From: Diphasiastrum complanatum
Taxonomy: Eukaryota; Streptophyta; Lycopodiopsida; Lycopodiales; Lycopodiaceae
Direction of reading: 5' to 3'
Length of the DNA: 64,000 nt
Assembly: GCA_029204225.1 (NCBI GenBank)
Contig: MU831880.1
Coordinates: 1-64,000, forward strand
A program made the position numbers and the translations under genes. Positions within the stretch are counted from its first letter, which is position 1. Every line of letters begins with the position of its first letter. Of the stretch, positions 53,298-63,440 are shown one piece after another. The notes beneath the pieces are model-generated. The model searched no databases, was not told the DNA's origin, and saw only the letters and a list, made by a program, of their open reading frames with translations.

Positions 53298-54414
53298 AAA
53301 TAGGTTCTCTGTATTTTTTTGTATTTGGACTGTTCACAGCTAGTGGAGGAGGTGTGAGAGGGTAGAAGAGCCCCTGAACACCCTCTAAGGGCTTTAAACC
53401 CAAACCAACCAACCAAAAAACCCAAAAAACACACTAATCTGTATTTTGGAGAGAAAAAGAGCCTAAAATCTCATCAAATTTTAATATATCTAAAACTAGT
53501 AAGAGTTAACCCTTGCATGACTGGCAGCAACTCCAGGGTACTCTCCCAGACCTGCATAGAAGCCTGCGAGAGTTAGTTCCAAGTAGATTGCAAAAATCAG
53601 AGAAAAACCATAAAAAATTCAAAAAACCCTTGAAAAACTCTAAAAAAAATACAAATCTTCATCAAAACTCTCGCAGAGCCCTCTGAAGTTCCATATCAGT
53701 GAGACCATAACACAGAGAAGCTTGCGAGAGTTAGTTTGATGTCTAAGTGCCTGTGCGAGAGTTCCCAATGAAAAAAAGACGGAAAAGTACCAGAGAACCC
53801 TCGCAGACACTAAAATTTTCAGTTCCAGTAGGCAAGAACTCTCGCAGAGGATTTTGAAGTTCCATCTTAGTGACACAAGGACACAGAAGAGTCTGCGAGA
53901 GTTAGTTTGATTCCAGTGAGCTAAAAATTGGGTTCAAGTGCTAAAAAATCACTAAAAAGTGAAGATCCAGCAAATCCTTCCAGTAAGAACTCTTGCAGAC
54001 CATTTCAATCGATTGAGAATGTCAATTTCCATCAGTATGAAGCCTGAGAGAGTTAGTATAGATATTTGGTGAAGATCTGAACCCTCACATATAGTGAAAT
54101 TTTCACTTAGTGCGAGAGTTAACTCTTGCAGAGAATTCCATAGTGAGATCTGACCCAGATTCAGCTACTGTGAACCTTGCGAGAGTTACTTCCCAAAGAT
54201 TTGAGAGATATTAAGTTTTTGATCTGCAAAAACAGCTAAAGAACCCTCACACAGCCAACCCTTGCACAAGAGAATCCTCGTAGACTAGATCAGTGGAAAG
54301 ATCTGCACCAGATCCAGCTACTCTCAAAATCTCAGGTCAATCAGTGCAAGGAGTAAAAAGATATCAAGAAAAAACCATCGTACAAGGCCTAAATTTCACT
54401 TTCGGCCGATCAGA
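53298..54414 (+). promoter_or_regulatory. Ty3-3 leader with about 13 word repeats
   Basis: A non-coding leader dominated by TGCGAGAGTTA and its inverse AACTCTCGCA. Clear sites are 53565, 53666, 53723, 53753, 53796, 53837, 53894, 53988, 54045, 54111, 54121 and 54179, with weaker ones near 53,507 and 54,242-54,270. Both orientations are mixed with irregular spacing. The two words at 54111-54130 form a near-perfect 20-bp palindrome. Confidence 0.75.
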
Positions 54415-55897
54415 TTGATCAGATCCTTCAGATCCAGACTGCATCCCACTTTACAAGCAAGATCCAATTACTTTGGACCCCACCATCGGATGAATCTGAG
54501 ATCTGGACGATCAGTAGCAAGAAGGACAATAAATCAAGCACCACACCTTCCCAGATTAGCAGCTACGCAACAAGAGGCAGAACCAAAACCAGTGCCAATG
54601 GAACCAATGGGTTGCAAGTAGTTCGAAGAGCACCTCGGATGGAGATACCAAAATACGATAGATCATCAGATCCCATCCGTTCTCTCCATATCTACGAGCA
54701 AGCTTGTGAGATCTACGACGAACGGACACCTGCAGAAAAGTTGATGTTGTTCTTCATGTCCTTATTAGCAGTGGCTCAAGATTGATTTTTCAACCTGTCA
54801 GAGGAAGAAAAATCTACTTGGGAAGCGGTTAAAGCAGCTCTCATCACGCGCTTTAAACCAAGGAAATTCCTAGAAGACCTGTTTCTCCTACTGAGCAAAG
54901 TCAAGATGGGAAAACGAGAAAGGGTCAGGGACTATATTGAACGGGTCAAACATCTACGATCCGAGTGCAATGCAAATCTAACTCCCAATCATGCGGTGAT
55001 CATGTGGTTCCTAGCCAGACTACCACGGAGCATCAGAAGAGAACTGAAACGACGGGAGCAGTATGCTACTTTGCAAGAAGCTATGGAAGATTTCATCAGG
55101 GAAGAGGATGAAGGATCTGACGATGAATATCCATCTGCCCATACTCCTACTCCCTCGATAGCATCATCATCATCAAACACATCTGTTCTATCCACAGAAC
55201 TACTGTTGGATCAAATGACAGAATTACACAAACAATAGATGGAGCAACTTACGGCGCAATTTGATCAGAAATTGAAAGCCTTACAAGGAGCTGTAGCAGC
55301 AACGCCACATCAACCGGAACCAAACCAGCTACAATATCTTTGATGGGAGCGAACGAATGTCCAGTCCTAAAGCAAAATCTGAGACTGACACATAGATTTT
55401 GCCATCTGTGCAATGCAACATCACATGATACGGCAGTTTTCCCATTTAACCCGCAGATTGTTCAACAGAAGAGAAGTCTTTATCAGACTTCTTATCCATA
55501 TCATCAAGGGGAACCAAATGTGGCACCGAGGTACGACGCACCGAATCAGCAATAGCGTACGGCCTTACCTGCACCACCAGGGCCAGCCAATCAACAAGTG
55601 GCCCATGTAAACCTGACAGCAGCGAAACCAGAGATGCAAGTACCACCTCAACCTGAGCAGCAACAATGGTATGGACCGGATGAACCATTTATGGATCTGA
55701 CCATAAATAAATATTTTGCAGCCTATGCAGCTCAAACTCAGCGTCAAGGCAGAAGAAACTATGGCTGCTACGGATGTGGCGAAGGACACAGAATTGCGGG
55801 ATGTCCTTACAAAGGACAATATACATCCTTCTGCTGATAATGCGGTTATGAACACTGCTTCAAGAATTGTCCATTGAGACCTGGACCAGTGCACCAC
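54415..55897 (+). pseudogene. Ty3-3 gag
   Basis: The capsid region reads D-P-I-R-S-L-H-I-Y, a stop at about 54,783 (A-Q-D-stop-F-F), then I-T-R-F-K-P-R-K-F, K-R-E-R-V-R-D-Y-I-E-R-V and M-W-F-L-A-R-L-P-R-S-I-R. A frame change near 55,330 leads to C-H-L-C-X4-H, whose last Cys is Phe, then C-Y-G-C-G-E-G-H-R-I-A-G-C and C-G-Y-E-H-C-F-K-N-C, with two stops between the last two knuckles. The exact start codon is not clear; an ATG at 54415 lies in a different frame. Confidence 0.8.
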
Positions 55898-57101
55898 TAA
55901 ACTTCATTGTAATACAACAACCATCAGTTCCAACAGGGATGCCACCGGAAGGGCAACAATTCCATGCTCCTGTTTTAGCCGTTACGCGAGCACAAAAGAG
56001 GAAGGAAGTGGCTCGCTCACCAGCACCATCGATCACTGATGACCAACCCTCAATTTCAGTGCCCTATCCGAATGTGAGGGAAGAAAGAAGACAGTACCAG
56101 AAAATACGGCACTGGGTACAGAGAGCACAAGCAGAGGAAAAAGAGCAAAAAAGGGACAATCCTACGGAAACTCCAACTGACGGCGAACGAGAACCGCAAA
56201 TGGGCTCACCATTGTGCACTGATCAGAATAATCAGTTGCATCGTTATGAACCACCTTTTCACATGGTGGAGCCCGAGGAACCACGCACCGAAAGACTCAC
56301 AATCTTATTGGCAAGCCGTGTTAGTTTACCTCTCGATGAATTACTGCGGATTGTGCCACAAGCTAGAAGCCTTTTGGCTGAATGGGCCAAAACGGACGAG
56401 GAGCCAGTAGCGCCTGAGCCCATATATTGTACGGGCTATGAAGAAACAAGTAACGTCCTCCACATCGAGACAATGTGGGAAAGTGAGGAACACAACATCA
56501 CCCTGCAAATCAAACACAAGAGATACGAGGACGAGGTAGCAGTAGTAGGTGGAGGATCAGGAGTCAATTTGATCTCCACTACTTTGTATGTTTATGTGGG
56601 TTGAAGCCAACACGATTCGCCATCAAGCTAGCAGATCAATCTTGTGTAAAACCCAAGGGTGTGGTTGTCGATATCCCTGTAAAAATAGCATGCATGCAGT
56701 TTGTGATCACTTTTGTAGTCATGGATATACCTGAATCTCCAACTGCATATCGTGTTTTACTGGGAAGACCTTGGTTGAGGACTGCGCAAGTAGTACACAA
56801 CTGGGGTACGAGAAAACTCACCTTTGAGAACAAAGAGCAGGCTGTAGTTGATCCAACCACATGGGCGGTAAAACCTATTACACCCAAAGTTGATGACGGA
56901 TCATCCATGACGGATCACACGATTGATCGCCCAAGGCCAGCCAAGGGTGGTCACTATGATTCAGAGACAAATGTCGTGAGATGGACGGATGCATTAGCAA
57001 CTATTGACTGCCGAGCATGTCAATATGAATCAGATCCTAAACCCAGCACATCTTCCGAGTGTTACACTATGGACACACCAATCACATTTGGGGTGATATG
57101 A
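55867..57101 (+). pseudogene. Ty3-3 protease region
   Basis: Open for 245 aa then, after a one-base-type frame change near 56,603, for another 166 aa. It holds F-H-M-V-E-P-E-E-P, G-Y-E-E-T-S-N-V-L-H-I and the active-site region G-G-G-S-G-V-N-L-I-S, where the catalytic Asp (present in Ty3-2 as D-G-S-S-G) is Gly. It ends with G-R-P-W-L-R-T-A-Q-V-V-H-N-W. The long intact stretches suggest moderate age, but the Asp change would inactivate the protease. Confidence 0.82.
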
Positions 57102-57987
57102 TAAACGTAGCATGGCTGTTAGCGGAACCTATTGAGAACCCAGTGGACGATGATTTAGTTCCTTGGCAATATGCTCTAACTTATAATAAGGAGACTGAGC
57201 TGACTGATGAGTAGGTCGTACAACACATGGACCCATATCGTTATGGAATAAAAAAGTACCAGCTCAATCGCCGCAAAAGTTTGCTATGGCGAAAGGCTCA
57301 AGGATCGATCCACCAAGGGCACCTGCGAATAAGAAGAATTAGTTGAAACAACGCTACAACCAGGTAGTCTGATGGAGTGATTTACCCGAAGAGGCTATAG
57401 CTACAGTGGATGTTGATATTTGCAACCACGAGGCGAATGTCATGCCAGTTCCGATGAGAGACAACAAGGACGAATTCATCAATATGACAAAAAGGGACAA
57501 AAAGAAGGTGTTGGATTCCTTGAAGTCAATCAAGATGGACTCATATACAACGTCATCTTCTTAGATGACAAAGAACCAAAAAATGACCAGTCGGGTCAAG
57601 ATCAATATGCTTCAGGAGGAATCTCGACGAGCACCAGTCACGAGATGCTTGAAACCTTCAAGAATCATACCTTGGACGATGTGGTAATTATGATGACGCA
57701 AGCCCAGCGAGAACCTGATGAAAATCAAGCACCAGTGGAACAAGTCTTCGAGGGACCTACGCGAACACAGCCAATGAACCTTGCCGAGCCAGGTGAAGAA
57801 GAAAAGATAGTGCATGTGGGAGAGCAGTTAACGACCACACAATTCAAGAGACTAGGATAATTGTTGGTGGAGTATAAAGACTGTTTTGCCTGGAGTTACA
57901 GTGATCTAAAAAGCATTCCACCAACAATAGTCCAACACACCGTACCCTTGGTGGATGGAGCAGTCCCCAAGGTGAGTCGTTACTACT
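57102..57987 (+). pseudogene. Ty3-3 linker and first residues of RT
   Basis: The linker includes M-D-P-Y-R-Y-G-I, H-T-L-D-D-V-V-I-M and E-G-P-T-R-T-Q, all conserved in Ty3-1. After a stop at 57,858 the RT begins: Y-K-D-C-F-A-W-S-Y-S-D-L and V-P-K-V-S-R-Y-Y, where the Ty3-4 insertion interrupts. Confidence 0.82.
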
Positions 57988-58798
57988 TGTTGGAAGTTTT
58001 TCTAGTGAATGCGGTGGCTAGATCTACTTACGGGTGTAGTATAGGGATGTAGAGATTCGTCCACTTTTTAAGTTTCTACCGTAAGCTTCAACGGGAATAT
58101 AGAGAGGAATGAGAGCACTAAGGCTTACCCAACTAGTGCCCGAAACGGAAATAAAGCTAATTAGTAACAACAATAAAAATCCTTGCTAAGGCTTACCCAA
58201 CTAGCAAGGTGACTAGACTAATGCTAGATTAACACCCGAAGGATAATAAAATGAGATTGCGGCTAATACTAAACAAATAAGCAATAATGAACATGCCACA
58301 ATAAAACCGATGAAAAGGAGGCAAGAGGAGGCCTGAGCACCTTCCCTCAAGCTATTCAACTTCCCAAAGGGATCACAAATGAAATAGAATGATAATTCTC
58401 CAAAATAGAGAGCAAGATAGCTTAATCTCAAAAGTGTTATTTACAATGCAAATACCTCTTCTTTTATGGCAAGGAGGGTCTTCCATAAGTGTCTACTAAC
58501 TTATGGGACTAATCTGTTGCTAGCCTTTCTAGAACTTCTAACTTAGGATTTAGAACTTCAATTTTTTTAACTTACGACAACTTAAGATAAAATATTTCTA
58601 ATCTTAAGTTTCCTAAGTCTAAGTTCCAAATCTAAGTTTAAGCTATTTTATTATTATTTAAGCTTCTACTCACGGACTTACAAAACACATGCCATGGCTT
58701 GAAGTTTATTGACAAATACTCATACGTGGTCTTACAAAACACATGCCACGAAGTTTTATTATTTTATTATTTTCTCTGTGTTAGCACAGTTGCTAACA
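57988..58798 (-). repeat. Ty3-4 3' LTR, 811 bp
   Basis: On the minus strand it starts TGTTAGCAAC at 58798 and ends CCAACA at 57988. It sits directly after the polypurine tract and directly next to broken Ty3-3 RT. The left boundary is chosen from the TG on the plus strand and the break in Ty3-3 homology. Confidence 0.75.
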
Positions 58799-58810
58799 TT
58801 ATCCCCCTCC
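58799..58810 (-). promoter_or_regulatory. Ty3-4 polypurine tract
   Basis: GGAGGGGGATAA on the minus strand, between the aORF stop codon (58811-58813) and the LTR TG. Confidence 0.85.
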
Positions 58811-61800
58811 TTATTGGATTGGTGGTCCCACATCAATCGATGCCTTTTCATCCTGGATTTTTTGTGCATCTTGGAGGCGAGACTGTTGCTGTCGGGAGTG
58901 GTAGATGGTTGTCCCGATGCCCTCCATCATTTGCCACCGTAATTTGTTCAGGAAGGACATGGGTTTGTAATAATGGAGCATACCCTGGAGAAAGTTATGG
59001 GTTTTCCATAGCTCCACCATATCAACGTGCAGGACGGAAGTAAGTGCAGCGCGATAATAGAGCCTTGCAACGTTGATATGGTCATCTTGTGTGCGCAAGA
59101 GTTTATTGATGTCAAGGGCAATTGGGGGTAACCCTCGATCCCAAAAACCTCTGAGTTCTGTCAGAAATGCCACCAGGCCGCAATTATCCGCAAAATATCT
59201 GACATCGCAATCAGGATTGCCATGGTGATTCTGGTAGAAGACTCGACAGTTGGTGACCATGTCTTTGGCTAAGTTGTCGGTATCGACTGTGAGCTTAGGC
59301 CAAAAGATTCTATTCTTGACCTTGGAGGCAAGAAACGGTTGTGGCCTCGCTACTGGATAGTAATAAGGATTGGTGTGCATGTAGGAGGGAGCTTCGAAAT
59401 ACCGTGACATTGAGGTCTTACTTTGTAGGAAGAGCTGATGGCGCTAGAGAGGTTGTGGATCCAGGAGTTTGACTGCTACTTTATGCGTTTGACACTGGTC
59501 CAAATCTGGCAGTATGTAGCCACCTCACTCTTTTGTTGTTGGATACTTCTTTGCAAACTCCTGAGAGACGCGCAACTCCATGCTTGGTTCTGTGGGCGTG
59601 ATTCTGTGCCAGATGGTGGGGGCTTCAGAGGCAATCTCGTGTTCGGTTTGTGGATCGGGATCAGGAGATAGAGGAGGCGAGGGGTTAGCTTTTGCAATTC
59701 ATTGTGATTCAGGGGGAAATTGTCTTGGAATGAAGGTGGGGTTAGTGGTGTCGAGGGGGTTAGAAGTGGTGGAAGGGAACAGAAAATGTTGGGAGCTGGT
59801 ACCCCCAGAGCCCGACGGATTGGTTGGTATTTGAGCTCCTTGCCCCAGAGGTTGAGTTGCAGGAGGAGGCTGTTGAAATCCTGCGCCATCTCCACCATCG
59901 GCTCCATCAAAGTGGTGTCCCGAATCATGAAATTGGGCGTGCTCTCCATGAATCGACGGTGTCAACTGGGCAACCGCCTTTAAGTGTTCTTCCAGGGCGG
60001 CTATGTGCTGGTTTGGGGCCTCGACGGAAGCAATGTATGATTGTTGTAATTTTGAGTGTTGCTCCATCGTGGCTTTCAGCTTTTGGGCCAGCGTTTGATA
60101 GGCCACCATTGGAATGGCAGTTGCCTCAGGGATAGCTGGTGGTGCGAAGTCGTTGAAGTCCACCATTTCCAACTGTTCCTTCATAGCGGAACGTGCTGCT
60201 TGTGAATCTGCTACAGCCTTATGCTTCTCGGCTTTGAGGGTATCGATGGTTTGCTGCATGTTGGATACCTTCAGTTGGAGCTGGTTCTGGAGATGGAGTA
60301 GCATCTGCTGCTGTTGTTGATTGTAATTCTTTGAGGTTCTAGATCTGCAGCTGTTGTTGTTTGGTTTCCTCCTCCAACCTTGCTTTTTCTTTCTGAAGGT
60401 CCGCCATAGTACCATCGTCGAATTGCCGCATAGTGTGTTGTCTCCCTAGGGTGCTGAATATATTGTATTGGAGCTCATTCACCAACCATACCACTTTTTG
60501 GGCTGTAAGGGGTAGCTGCTCCCAAGGACCAATGTCAGGGAGATTGCGTGTGTAGTTAGGATACGGCATGGGGTTAAATGGTAGAAAATCAGGAGTAGGG
60601 CTAGACAGAGGTGTAGGAAAGACAGGGAGGGGTGATTATGGATTGAGGGGTGGGGCTCTAGAGACTACGTGGCAGAGATTGTTGGATTGGTTTAGTGGTG
60701 ACAGTGGTTGATGGGAGTGTAGTTAGTAATTGTAAGGCGAAATCATCTACATTGACTGTGGAGTCAAGTAGGGTCGAGATTTGTACAGGCGAGCGCTTTT
60801 GTGAAAGTGTGGAAGTGAAGCCCGTGTTGAGAGTTAGTGAGGGTGTGGAGGTGACAGTAAATGGTGGGGGTGGTGGTGGGATTGTGGGAGCATGTGATGG
60901 AGAGGAGATTGCCTATGTGGACGGAATCATGCCCATAGGATCAGAGCCAGAAGTGCTTGTCATTCCGGAGCTGCCTGCTGTTGCTAGTCGACGTTGTTGG
61001 GCCTGGTGAAGTAAGGCCTCTTGCTGCTCTAGGACCTCCTTTGGGACTTGAGATGGTTTAGGGCTCCCTCCAGATTCAGCATATTCTACCCGGATGTCGT
61101 TGGATAGAATGTCATGTGGGACATCTGCTTCTGTGCTGACTGTCTTCTCTTTCTGCTTCTTAGTAGGTGGGGCTGGTGAGACTGGTTCTGCTGTCAGTTG
61201 GGGGGTGGCTCATTTTTTTGTGCTTGGATAAACAGCATCCAGCTCCTTGATGGCAACAGCCATCTTAGACCCCAATTGTTTGCTGACCAACATGTGGAGG
61301 AGACACCCACATTTGGTGGTTGATTTGCGGGCTTAGAGGGCTCCGCACAGCTTCTCCACTACCTTCTCAGCCCACTTATAATTTCGAGTGGGGTCGTCCA
61401 TGGTGAGGGTCAGAGAGAAGAGATCGCTCGGTGGGATGCGATCCATCTTGGTGGTATGTACTGCGACCATGGTGACGAGGATCTCTGAGGCGGCCTGTAG
61501 ATGGGGATGCGTGATGAGTCGGATAGTGATCCCGTCGTTGGTTTGGGCAATGGTTTTGCCATCGTCTGTCAGAAACTTGGTGAAGTACTTGGCATCATAG
61601 CTGGTGCCCTTGCCATGGATTGTCTCTCCGAGATCAGGAAAGCCGACACTCTGAAGATCCCCCGGAGAGACGTTGATAATAGAATAATTGCTACTCTTGG
61701 ATGTATTTCGGAAAGTTTGGAACTCATCCAAATAGGTCGAGTAGGCTGCTTGGATGAGGCTCTTATTCTGCTGGTCCCGAAAAAGTGTTAGATCAAATCC

Positions 61801-61935
61801 AAGGTTGGTGAGGATATCCTTGGCCAGTGTGAGCTGCTCGGTGTAATTCTTAAGAGAGATTACGATTATATCCCCTGAATAAGGACAAGGGGGTTTACTG
61901 CGATGCAAGCTCAGTGAGGAATCATGGGAAGCCAT
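58811..61935 (-). pseudogene. Ty3-4 extra frame (aORF), best-preserved copy
   Basis: Starts at ATG 61935 and stays open for 200 aa (to 61333). It includes T-N-D-G-I-T-I-R-L-I, the counterpart of the T-N-D-G-Y-L-L block of Ty3-1 and Ty3-2. A Pro/Ser-rich linker follows, then a Gln-rich coiled-coil-like region (60,400-59,960) and another Pro/Gly-rich linker. The C-terminal domain is 200 codons (59410-58811) with N-P-Y-Y-Y-P-V, G-L-P-P-I-A-L-D-I-N-K and V-A-R-L-Y-Y-R-A, ending V-G-P-P-I-Q and stop right at the polypurine tract. A few frame changes and stops (61,330, about 60,570, 60,400, 59,700, 59,470) break it into pieces; undamaged it would be about 1000 residues. No known enzyme motif, signal peptide or membrane segment seen. 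Function unknown. Confidence 0.7.
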
Positions 61936-62486
61936 GGCAGCAGTGATTATAGATTGTTCTGAGAATTTTGAAAAGTTTGAAAAAAATTTGGCATGAACTC
62001 GAGAGCATCAATCTAAAATGAACTCGTGGAGAGAGGGTGGAGACCTATATATAGAATTTTTTGGACAAGAATTCGCAACTTCACCCAGAAATCGTCCTCA
62101 GGGTCCACAATTTGGTAATGATGGTCGTGAATTTCGAGGCATCATTCTGAGGGCCCGCGAATTCTTGTAAGTGATTTTTGTTTGCCAAAAGAGAGAAAAA
62201 TGTCTGATAGTGCAAAAATGTATCAGAATTTGTGGAGGCCAAAAATGAATCATTCTCTGTGAGAAAGGGGTCAGGCGAATTCTATCTGAGATGTTGTGAA
62301 AACATTTTGTCTGAAACTAATGACTTTTGTGATTTTCTCAAAGAAGACTGTAGGTATTACCTGATCTGATAGTATCTTGATGGGTGGAACAACAAATCAC
62401 ACCAAAAAAATGTTGTCGAAATAGCATACAAACAATAAAACGGGAGAAGAAAAAATAAACAGTAGAGAAAAAACAGCTAATACATA
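61936..62486 (-). promoter_or_regulatory. Ty3-4 region before aORF: word repeats and TATA box
   Basis: It lies between integrase and the aORF ATG. Plus-strand words of GAATTCGC type or the inverse: 62088 (GAATTCGC), 62133 (CGTGAATTTCG), 62157 (CGCGAATTCTTG) and 62274 (GGCGAATTCT). A minus-strand TATATATA box at 62046-62053 lies 118 bp before the ATG at 61935. Same layout as in Ty3-1 and Ty3-2 with another word. Confidence 0.55.
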
Positions 62487-63440
62487 TCAAGATAAACGCA
62501 AGGTTCGTTGTACTTTCTCAGTCGACTCCCATTGACCACAGTGTCGAGGACATCGCCTTGAAGGGTTTGGAGTTGGACGTATCCAGAGGCAAAGATTTTT
62601 TTTTCTCAAAAATTTTAGTTTGCCTTTGAAGGCTTTCGCCTGGTATAGCAGGACCTTATCGCCCACCTGGAAATCTCTAAGTTTCAATGATCGATCATGC
62701 CATGCTTTTTGTCATCATTTGTGGACTTGTTGAGCATGGATGCTGATCGATCGTGTTTCACAGAGTTGCTCCAGATGGAATAACCTATTTGCTAGATTAT
62801 GAGGAGTATCGAGCTCAAGGTTGTAGGCTACTCGAAGGGAGGGAATATGAAATTCCACAGGCATAACGACTTCTTGACCATATGTGAGCTGGAAGGGGGT
62901 TAAGACTGTAGCTCGCTTCGGGGTAGTGCGATAAGCCCAGAGAGCAGCATGGAGTTTGAGTTCCCAATCAGATCGGCTGGATTCGAGGGTGTTCGTGAGA
63001 ATGCCACATAGGATTTTATTGGTGGATTCTGCCTGGCCATTGCAGCGTGGATAGTATGGGGAACTTTTGCAATGTACCACAAAAAATTTAGAAAGAAGAT
63101 CTGCTATGACAAAGTTCAGAAAGTGTGTACCCCTATCACTAATAAGCTCTAGAGGACATTCGAACTGAGCTATAACATGTTCATAGAGAAATTTGGCGGT
63201 GGAACGAGCGTCAACATTGCGAACAGCTCTTGCTTCAGCCCATTTGGTGCAGTAGTTCGTAGCTACTATGATGTAACGAGATTGTGTGTGTCGAGCAGCA
63301 GGACTAATAGGTCCGACATAATCAATTTCCCATTTCTGGAAAGCTTGATCAGTGGTTACAGGTTGTAAAGGCATGTAGTCTGTTTTTTGAAAGCGCTTTG
63401 TGCGTCGGCAGACATCAAAAGCCTTAGTGTAGTTGTACAT
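62487..63440 (-). pseudogene. Ty3-4 integrase
   Basis: Open for 241 aa (63440-62715). The D40, D102, E138 triad is complete with 35 residues between the last two; motifs are W-E-I-D-Y-V-G-P, L-I-S-D-R-G and C-N-G-Q-A-E-S. A frame change near 62,710 leads to the C-terminal part D-K-V-L-L-Y-Q-A-K-A-F-K-G-K-L-K-F. No chromodomain. The catalytic core looks undamaged. Confidence 0.85.

Larger units (their letters stand above)
52484..57987 (+). mobile_element. Ty3-3: 5' half of a Ty3/gypsy element, cut by Ty3-4
   Basis: 5' LTR, tRNA-Asp primer site, a 1.1-kb leader packed with word repeats, gag, protease, linker and the first residues of RT, ending at 57,987 where the Ty3-4 LTR begins. Related to Ty3-1 and Ty3-2 but with a different LTR and a different word. 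Confidence 0.88.

Noticed and set aside
53500-54300. Repeats resembling a CRISPR array
   Set aside because: The words are about 10 bp, in both orientations, with irregular spacing, inside a plant retrotransposon leader, with no cas genes.
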